A stretch of DNA of 34,059 nt from Verrucomicrobiota bacterium (GTDB lineage Bacteria > Verrucomicrobiota > Verrucomicrobiia > Opitutales > Opitutaceae), in NCBI GenBank assembly GCA_023446735.1, contig JAEXPQ010000193.1:1-34059 (forward strand), given 5' to 3'. The notes beneath the pieces were generated by a model that was not told the DNA's origin, ran no database searches, and saw only the letters and a list, made by a program, of their open reading frames with translations. Of the stretch, positions 28,860 to 34,059 are shown piece after piece. Made by a program: the position numbers and the translations under genes. Position 1 is the first letter of the stretch. Every line of letters begins with the position of its first letter.

Positions 28860-29621
28860 TCAGCGTCGGACCGGGATGTCGCGGCGGGCGAGATAGTCCT
28901 TGGCCTGCGGGACGGTGAACGTGCCGAAATGGAAGATCGACGCGGCGAGCACGGCGCTGGCGCCTCCCTGGGTGAGAACTTCGGCGAGGTGCTCCAGCGT
29001 GCCGGCGCCGCCGGAGGCGATCACGGGCACCTCGACGGCTTCGCTCACGCGGCGGGTGAGTTCGAGGTCGTAGCCGTTGAGCATGCCGTCGCGGTCCATC
29101 GAGGTGAGGAGGATCTCGCCCGCGCCGAGGGAGACGCCCTGCTTGGCCCACTCGACCACGTCGAGCTCGGTGCGTTTCCGACCGCCGTGGGTGTAGACCT
29201 TCCACTCGTCCTTGCCGGGTTCGCGACGGGCGTCGATGGCGAGGACGATGCACTGGTTGCCGAACTTACGGGCACTGTCGCGGATGAGATCCGGCCCGAG
29301 CACGGCGGCGGTGTTGAGGGAGACCTTGTCGGCGCCGGCGTGGAGCATCTTGCGGATGTCCTCGACGGTGCGCAGACCGCCGCCGACGGTGAGCGGCATG
29401 AAACACTGCTCGGCGGTGGCGGCGACGACATCGTGCATGATCGCGCGCTGGTCGCTGGAGGCGGTGATGTCGAGGAAGACGAGTTCGTCGGCGCCCTGGG
29501 CGTCGTAGGCGCGGGCGCAGGCGACGGGATCGCCGGCGTCGCGGAGTTCCTGGAACTTCACGCCTTTGACGACGCGGCCGGCGGTGACATCGAGGCAGGG
29601 GATGATGCGGCGGGAGAGCAC
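28860..29621 (-). CDS. hisF: Imidazole glycerol phosphate synthase subunit HisF
   Basis: 253 residues, the usual length. HisF is the cyclase half of the HisF-HisH complex, converting PRFAR plus ammonia to IGP and AICAR in histidine synthesis. The (beta/alpha)8 barrel has both catalytic Asp residues, D11 (RIIPCLD) and D130 (VLAIDARR), and phosphate-binding GGG loops (TVGGGLRT, IASGGAGT). The start is GTG at 29621; no Shine-Dalgarno sequence is visible because a heptad array ends 8 bp upstream. No other his gene is in the window. It is downstream of the four-helix-bundle gene on the same strand with a 34-bp gap, so it may be co-transcribed. Confidence 0.97.
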   Translation of the reverse strand: MLSRRIIPCLDVTAGRVVKGVKFQELRDAGDPVACARAYDAQGADELVFLDITASSDQRAIMHDVVAATAEQCFMPLTVGGGLRTVEDIRKMLHAGADKVSLNTAAVLGPDLIRDSARKFGNQCIVLAIDARREPGKDEWKVYTHGGRKRTELDVVEWAKQGVSLGAGEILLTSMDRDGMLNGYDLELTRRVSEAVEVPVIASGGAGTLEHLAEVLTQGGASAVLAASIFHFGTFTVPQAKDYLARRDIPVRR

Positions 29622-29629
29622 GGCGGGAC

Positions 29630-29678
29630 AGGGTTCAGCGTTCAGAGTTCAGGGTTCAGGGGGCAGAGTTCAGGGTGC
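29630..29678 (-). repeat. Heptad array, left end of the four-helix-bundle unit
   Basis: Seven consecutive 7-bp units on the plus strand (types AGGGTTC, AGAGTTC, AGCGTTC), i.e. GAACCCT/GAACTCT on the minus strand. The array overlaps the last codons and TGA stop of the four-helix-bundle gene and ends 8 bp before the hisF GTG. It is in opposite orientation to the array at 30174-30228. Confidence 0.88.
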
Positions 29679-30114
29679 CGGAGTTCGGAGGCGTGGAGGT
29701 TGCCGAACGAGTTTTGGGCGTGCCACTCTTGAACTTGGACCCACGGAGTTCGGTCTGTTGGAGATAACGGATCAATCCTCCGATTTGGCGAGTGGTCGTT
29801 TCGGCCAACGCGTAGGCGGTGTCGAACTCCTGTTGGTTGATGTAGTTCTCGTCGATGGCGGTGTAGAGTTGGTCCTTCACTTCCGCGACCGACCCTTTGG
29901 AAATATAAAGAAACTGGGAGAACTCCTTGTTGCCGGCGCGATCAAACCCTTCGGCGATGTTCGATGTCACGGACTGAGCGGCCCGGCGAATCTGCCCGAC
30001 CAAATCGCGATCGGCGGCGAACGCCGGTTTGCGGGTGTAGGTATAGATCAGTCGCCGGAGCCGCCGTCCGCTTTGCCAAGCTTCGATATCCTCGAAACGA
30101 GCGAAGGTAGACAT
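29656..30114 (-). CDS. Four-helix-bundle protein (23S rRNA intervening-sequence / S23 type)
   Basis: 152 residues. The core (1-128) matches the S23/IVP family: FEDIEAWQSGRRL near the start, the hallmark QIRRAAQSVTSNIAEGFDR at 41-59, then FSQFLYISKGSVAEVKDQL and IGGLIRYLQQ. Family members form pentameric helical barrels with basic surfaces; relatives include Avd of diversity-generating retroelements and proteins in 23S rRNA intervening sequences. The molecular role here is unknown. The last ~24 residues (GTPKTRSATSTPPNSGTLNS) are low-complexity, partly encoded by the heptad array, which also supplies the stop codon. The gene stands alone between hisF and a 585-residue gene, all on the minus strand, with inverted heptad arrays on both sides. 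No reverse transcriptase or rRNA is nearby. No clear ribosome binding site precedes the ATG. Confidence 0.92.
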   Translation of the reverse strand: MSTFARFEDIEAWQSGRRLRRLIYTYTRKPAFAADRDLVGQIRRAAQSVTSNIAEGFDRAGNKEFSQFLYISKGSVAEVKDQLYTAIDENYINQQEFDTAYALAETTTRQIGGLIRYLQQTELRGSKFKSGTPKTRSATSTPPNSGTLNSAP

Positions 30115-30173
30115 GCTGCAACATCAGGAGCGGTTCAACGTTCCAGCAACCTGAAACCCTACACGCTGAATCA

Positions 30174-30228
30174 GGAACCCTGAACTCTGAACCCAGAACT
30201 CTGAACCCTGAACTCTGAACCCGAAACC
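30174..30228 (+). repeat. Heptad array, right end of the four-helix-bundle unit
   Basis: Units GGAACCC, TGAACTC, TGAACCC, AGAACTC, TGAACCC, TGAACTC and TGAACCC follow without interruption, then a partial GAAACC. A degenerate lead-in covers 30150-30173. The array lies between the stop of the 585-residue gene (30245) and the four-helix-bundle gene start, and is the inverse of the array at 29630-29678. Confidence 0.88.
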
Positions 30229-30244
30229 GACGCCGCTCGCGGCG

Positions 30245-32002
30245 TCAGGCCTCGATCAGCGTGATGTCGGGCTCGAAGCTCACGGAGAAGCGGTACTGCT
30301 GGCCCGGGCGCATCACGAGGGCGTGGTCGCGCACGAGGTACTGCATGTAGTGCACTTTGCCGTAGTTCGTGCGGTAGCCGGCGTCGTGGCTCACGACCTC
30401 GGTCTCCTGCCACACGCCCTGGAAGTCGTCCTTGATGACACTGCAGCGCACACCCTGCTGGCCGAGCATCGGCGAGATGCCGAGGCGCTGGTGCGAGTGC
30501 GGGGCCGCGATGCAGAGGGCGAAGCGGAACTTGTCGAGCGTGACCTGATTCTTGACCGTGTAGATCCACTCGGCGGTGACCTTGCCGCCGCTGAAGCTCC
30601 AGTTGACCTTCACGCTGCCCACGCCGGGCACGGGCTTCTCCTGCGTGTTGATCAACTCGGGCTGCTCGTAGCGGAAGAAGAACGAATTGCGCAGGCCGAG
30701 GCCGGTCACGCACTGCTTGCCGTAGAAGGCGGGGATGGTGACGTTCTCACCGAAGGTGAGCTCCGGGATCATCACCGGCGCGTACACATCGGTCGGCCAG
30801 TCGAAGAGGCCGGGCGCGTGCGGGAAGGGGAGGTTGTCCGCGGTGACGCCGCCGCCGGCGCTGATCAACGGGAGCTGGATCTGGAGGCCGCTCTCGGCAT
30901 CGCGATAGAGGAAGAGACCCTGCTCCTTGCGGTTGGCCTTGTCGAAGATGACGAAGCGGCCGGAGGTGCGGGCGGGCTCGGCCTTGGTGGCCTCGGGGGC
31001 GTTGACGGTCTTCGAGAGGCGCGACCACTGGCAGAGGTAGCGGGCGCCGTCGAAGTTGGCCAAACGGGTGGTGTGGCCTTCCATCGAGGTGCGCTCGGCA
31101 TCGCGGACGATCATGAAGCCGTGCTCCTGATCGAGGTAGGTCGCGTAGAAGAAGAAGAACAGGCGGCGGAGGATGTCGTGGTACTTCGCCTTCTGGTCGT
31201 CGGCGATCCAACCGTCGCGGAACGCCTGGAGAATGAGGCTGATGCAGTGCATCTGGCCGTAGGCGCCCGAGCTGCGGCCGTAGGCCCAGCCGAGACCGTC
31301 GGAACGGACCATGTCCGGCATGAGCCGCACGTATTTCTCGGCGTAGGTGCGCAGGGTCGGGAGCTTGCGCTCGCGCACGCCGGAGTTGGCGTGGAGCTGG
31401 AGGGCCTGGCGGATGAACACGAAGTTCATCACACCGTAGAGGCTGAAGTTGCCGCCCATGCCCTCGGCGGCGTCGTCGAAGAAGCCGTTGGAGCTGGTGG
31501 CGTCGATCCGCTCGACCATGCGCTCGATGAGGCGCGAAGTTTCGTCCTTCTTGGAGAGGCCGAGGGAGTAGCGGGCGACGGCCTTGGCGACGTTGAACGC
31601 CTGCCAGTGGTTGTCGTAGTCGCTGCGGGTCAGGAGCTGTTTGTCGAGGCGCTCGCGGGTTTCTTCGACGAGGCGTTCCCAGACGGGGTTGCGCTCCTTG
31701 GAGGGGCCGAAGGAGAGGAGGCCGAGGGCGGCGTAGGCGAGACCGTTTTCGGCGATCGGCTCGGTAAAGGCCTGGGCGGTGATGCAGCGGGCGGCGAGGT
31801 CGATCAGATCCTTACCGCCGAGGGTGGCCTCTCCGGTGGCGCGGTAGAACTCTCCGATGGCCATGGCGGCGTGGCCGGGATCGTCGGGACGTTGGATTTC
31901 GCCGGGGACGGGGGTGACGGTGCCGTCGGGGTTAATCGCGTCGAGGTTGTGGCTCAACATGGAGCGGGCCATGTCGAGGCATTGCGCCGAGAAACTTTGC
32001 AT
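30245..32002 (-). CDS. Hypothetical 585-residue cytoplasmic protein, helical toroid plus beta-rich C-terminus
   Basis: I do not recognise the family with certainty. There is no signal peptide or membrane segment. Residues ~1-320 are helical with repeated hairpins (GLAYAALGLLSFG, HWQAFNVAKAVARYSLGL, YGQMHCISLILQAFRDGW), as in (alpha/alpha) toroid folds of polysaccharide lyases and some hydrolases. The remaining ~260 residues are beta-rich with many aromatic residues (NSFFFRYEQPELI, GQQYRFSVSFEPDI), compatible with a lyase-type beta-sandwich. Without recognised catalytic residues or export signal, a carbohydrate-active role is only a suggestion. ATG at 32002 starts MQSFSAQCLDMARSML; the longer upstream frame is low-complexity and unlikely. 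It is upstream of the four-helix-bundle gene and hisF on the same strand, 130 bp from the former. Confidence 0.75.
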   Translation of the reverse strand: MQSFSAQCLDMARSMLSHNLDAINPDGTVTPVPGEIQRPDDPGHAAMAIGEFYRATGEATLGGKDLIDLAARCITAQAFTEPIAENGLAYAALGLLSFGPSKERNPVWERLVEETRERLDKQLLTRSDYDNHWQAFNVAKAVARYSLGLSKKDETSRLIERMVERIDATSSNGFFDDAAEGMGGNFSLYGVMNFVFIRQALQLHANSGVRERKLPTLRTYAEKYVRLMPDMVRSDGLGWAYGRSSGAYGQMHCISLILQAFRDGWIADDQKAKYHDILRRLFFFFYATYLDQEHGFMIVRDAERTSMEGHTTRLANFDGARYLCQWSRLSKTVNAPEATKAEPARTSGRFVIFDKANRKEQGLFLYRDAESGLQIQLPLISAGGGVTADNLPFPHAPGLFDWPTDVYAPVMIPELTFGENVTIPAFYGKQCVTGLGLRNSFFFRYEQPELINTQEKPVPGVGSVKVNWSFSGGKVTAEWIYTVKNQVTLDKFRFALCIAAPHSHQRLGISPMLGQQGVRCSVIKDDFQGVWQETEVVSHDAGYRTNYGKVHYMQYLVRDHALVMRPGQQYRFSVSFEPDITLIEA

Positions 32003-32357
32003 GAAACAGTGGATTGGTACGGAACGCCGCGGGTGCCCGAGGGGCGCTCCGCGAATGAGGGAACTCGATGTTGTTTCGGGTTTGGGGAAACCGGGCAAGA
32101 GGGAATTTGGGAGGGGAACGGATTTGGGCGTAGACCGGGCGTGTTGGCTCCCGCTTGCGGGTTCGGTCTGCGGCTGATGTGCTGCCTCCGGGCGCTGGCA
32201 GGAGGGCTGTATCGACCGTCGGCTTGCCCCCACCGGTCGTCCCGCGGCATGGCATCGTGGCGTCCCTACGCGGTAGCGCGTGCCTTCAGGCGGCGGAGGC
32301 AAGGTTGCCGCCGCGCACGGCTCGACTCCTGACGGACCTTGAGTTGTCGTCGGGACG
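32003..32357. other. Intergenic gap between divergent genes
   Basis: 355 bp between the divergent 585-residue gene and the TMTC-like gene. No convincing ORF or RNA gene was seen. The right half (~32190-32345) is GC-rich with short complementary pieces resembling the REP material elsewhere in the window. A perfect 5-bp stem (TCGTC/GACGA at 32347-32358) abuts the ATG of the right-hand gene. Promoters for both genes should lie here, but no clear -35/-10 pair could be assigned. Confidence 0.4.
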
Positions 32358-34059
32358 ATGGCCGAAGGACCCTCACCCGCATCGATCGGCGCCGCGACCC
32401 CGCACCGTGGCGCGGCGGCTTGGCCGTGGCTGCTCGTGCTGGCCGGCGCGGTCGTGGCCGCGTATGCGAACAGCCTCGGCGGCGAGTTCGTCTTCGACGA
32501 CCTGGCGGCCATCCGCGACAACCCCACGATCCGCAGCCTCGGCACGGCGCTGTTCCCGCCGGCGGGAAGCTGGATCACGGTGAGCGGGCGGCCGGTGCTG
32601 AACTTCTCCTTCGCGCTCAACCACCTGCTTTCGGGCGAGGCGGTCTGGTCGTATCATGCGACCAACCTCGCGATCCACCTCGGGGCGGCGCTGGCGCTCT
32701 TCGGCGTGGTGCGCCGCGCCGTCGCCGGCGTGGCGGCGCGGACGGCTGCTGTCGCGGCGCCGCCGCCCGAACGTTTCGCCGGCGCGGTGGCGCTGCTCTG
32801 GGCGGTGCATCCGCTGTGCACCGAGTCGGTCACCTACACCGTGCAACGCGCGGAGTCGCTGGCCGGGCTGTTCCTCCTGCTCACTCTCTATGCCGTGGCG
32901 CGGGCGGCGGAAGCGGTGCGGCCGCGGCGTTGGGCGGCGGTCGCGGTGGGCTTTTGTCTCCTGGGCATGGGGACGAAGGAGGTGATGGTCGCGGCGCCGG
33001 TGCTGGCGCTGCTCTACGACCGCACGTTCCTCGCCGGCAGCTTCGCGGCGGCGTGGCGCGCGCGGCGCGGGCTGCACCTCGGGCTCGCGGCCACGTGGGC
33101 GTTGCTGGCGCTGCTCGTCGCCCAGAGCGGGGACCGCGGCGGTTCGGCGGGTTTCGGGACGTTGGTGACGCCGTGGGAGTACCTGCGCACGCAGGCCGAG
33201 GCGATCCCGCTCTACCTGCGGCTCGCGCTCTGGCCGCGCGGTCTCACCCTCGACCGCGGCGTGCCGGACATCCCGGCGTTCGGCGCGGTGGCGTTGCCCA
33301 TGGCGCTGCTCGGCGCTTCGCTGGTCGCCTCCCTGTGGGCGGTAGGGCGGCGGCCGGTGGCGGGGTTCGTCGGGCTGTGGTTCTTCGCGTTGCTCGCCCC
33401 GAGCTCGAGCATCGTGCCGGTGGCGTCGCAGACGATCGCGGAGCACCGGATGTACCTGCCCCTGGTCGCCCCGGTGGCGCTGGCGGTGTTCGCGCTCGGG
33501 CGGGCCGGACCGCTGGCGCCGCGGATCGCGGTGCCGGTGCTGGCCGTGGCGGCGCTGGTCGGCACCGTCGACCGTAACCGGGATTACCGCACGGCGCTGG
33601 CGTTGTGGCGCGACACGGCGGCGAAGGCGCCGGCCAACCCGCGCGCGGTCGGCAGCCTGGGCTGGGCGCTCTTCGAGGCCGGCGAGACGGCGGCCGGTGA
33701 GGCGGAGCTGCGGCGGGCGGTCGCGATGCTGCCGACCGACGTCCCCCTGCGGATGCTCCTCGGGCGGCTTCTCGAGCGTGGCGCGCGACCGGCGGAGGCC
33801 GCCGAGCACTACGGCGTGGCGGCGCGGCTGGAACCGGAGCTGGGGGAGGCGCGCGGGCAACTGGGCAATGTGCTGCTGGAGCTGGGAGAGCTGGACGCCG
33901 CGCTCGCCGAGCTCGCCGCGGCGCGGCGGCTGCTGCCGGAGTCGGCGGATGTCGCCTACAATCTGGCCGGAGCGCTCCTGCGTGCGGGCCGCGCGGCGGA
34001 GGCGCTCCCGTTGCTCGAGGAGGCGGTGCGCCGCGAGCCGACGGCGGGCGATGCCCGCG
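32358..34059 (+). CDS. TMTC-like membrane protein (GT-C type) with C-terminal TPRs, 3' truncated by window edge
   Basis: 567 codons are visible; the frame is open to the window end. After a first membrane helix (AWPWLLVLAGAVVAAY) the first loop carries FVFDDLAAIRDNP with Asp47-Asp48, the position of the acidic catalytic loop in GT-C glycosyltransferases. HPLCTESVTYTVQRAESLAG, GTKEVMVAAPVLALLYDR and AEHRMYLPL match the conserved loops of the TMTC group, some of which are O-mannosyltransferases. About ten membrane helices are followed from ~430 by at least four TPR units (e.g. GNVLLELGELDAALAELAAA). A protein-glycosylating role at the membrane is inferred from the family; bacterial members are mostly uncharacterised. 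ATG at 32358 sits on a small hairpin without a Shine-Dalgarno sequence. Other long open frames here are out-of-phase shadows. Confidence 0.85.
   Translation, partial: MAEGPSPASIGAATPHRGAAAWPWLLVLAGAVVAAYANSLGGEFVFDDLAAIRDNPTIRSLGTALFPPAGSWITVSGRPVLNFSFALNHLLSGEAVWSYHATNLAIHLGAALALFGVVRRAVAGVAARTAAVAAPPPERFAGAVALLWAVHPLCTESVTYTVQRAESLAGLFLLLTLYAVARAAEAVRPRRWAAVAVGFCLLGMGTKEVMVAAPVLALLYDRTFLAGSFAAAWRARRGLHLGLAATWALLALLVAQSGDRGGSAGFGTLVTPWEYLRTQAEAIPLYLRLALWPRGLTLDRGVPDIPAFGAVALPMALLGASLVASLWAVGRRPVAGFVGLWFFALLAPSSSIVPVASQTIAEHRMYLPLVAPVALAVFALGRAGPLAPRIAVPVLAVAALVGTVDRNRDYRTALALWRDTAAKAPANPRAVGSLGWALFEAGETAAGEAELRRAVAMLPTDVPLRMLLGRLLERGARPAEAAEHYGVAARLEPELGEARGQLGNVLLELGELDAALAELAAARRLLPESADVAYNLAGALLRAGRAAEALPLLEEAVRREPTAGDAR

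Noticed and set aside
29656..30114. 23S rRNA intervening sequence suggested by the S23-type protein
   Set aside because: Neighbours are hisF and a protein-coding gene; no rRNA sequence flanks it.
29630..30228. Diversity-generating retroelement suggested by the Avd-like four-helix-bundle protein
   Set aside because: No reverse transcriptase, no template/variable repeat pair and no adenine-biased variable region was found; the relation is only fold-level.
30323..32332. Plus-strand open frame of 669 codons opposite the 585-residue gene
   Set aside because: Low-complexity Val/Glu/Ala/Gly shadow; the minus-strand frame has normal protein composition with aromatic and hydrophobic patterning.

Overview
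The window is high-GC bacterial DNA that looks like a member of the Verrucomicrobiota, most probably Opitutaceae-like. The basis is gene content: a TIGR02597-type protein next to a PEP-CTERM protein, giant secreted Ig-rich proteins that share a C-terminal 'MTLADW' module, frequent GTG/TTG or weak Shine-Dalgarno starts, and many short palindromic and heptanucleotide repeats. This is inference from families; no marker RNA gene lies in the window.

Layout, left to right. The 5' end of a pyruvate dehydrogenase E1-alpha gene (minus) and a secreted GH9 glycosidase (minus) face prolyl-tRNA synthetase, clpS and a small clpS-overlapping gene (plus). Next comes a copper-type module: a small membrane protein with a Cys-rich metal-binding head, then a CPx-type P-ATPase. 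Two very large secreted proteins follow: a 1524-residue Ig/RCC1 beta-propeller protein and a 3887-residue subtilase carrying three tandem ~895-residue blocks of delta-60-like repeats. A universal stress protein gene (minus) follows, then a two-gene unit of visibly lower GC (TIGR02597-like plus PEP-CTERM protein) closed by a strong terminator, and a response-regulator/histidine-kinase hybrid. A minus-strand group then holds hisF, a four-helix-bundle (23S rRNA intervening-sequence type) protein and a 585-residue unknown protein. The window ends inside a TMTC-like membrane protein with TPRs (plus).

The most unusual signal is a family of 7-bp repeats of the type GAACCCT/GAACTCT. One array lies on each side of the four-helix-bundle gene, in opposite orientation, so that gene sits in a ~600-bp unit with repeat-array ends; one array stops 8 bp before the hisF start codon. 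Related heptad tracts occur three times in the P-type ATPase gene: at its start, in its A-domain and as a ~175-bp in-frame expansion of its nucleotide-binding domain. There, every third heptad changes TGA to GGA exactly where TGA would be an in-frame stop. A second heptad family (AATCCGC) lies a little further on in the same gene. I know of no established name for this unit. A mobile or repeat-propagating element built around the four-helix-bundle protein is my inference.

Most remaining intergenic space holds GC-rich inverted repeats of REP type. No tRNA, rRNA, CRISPR array, transposase or reverse transcriptase was seen.
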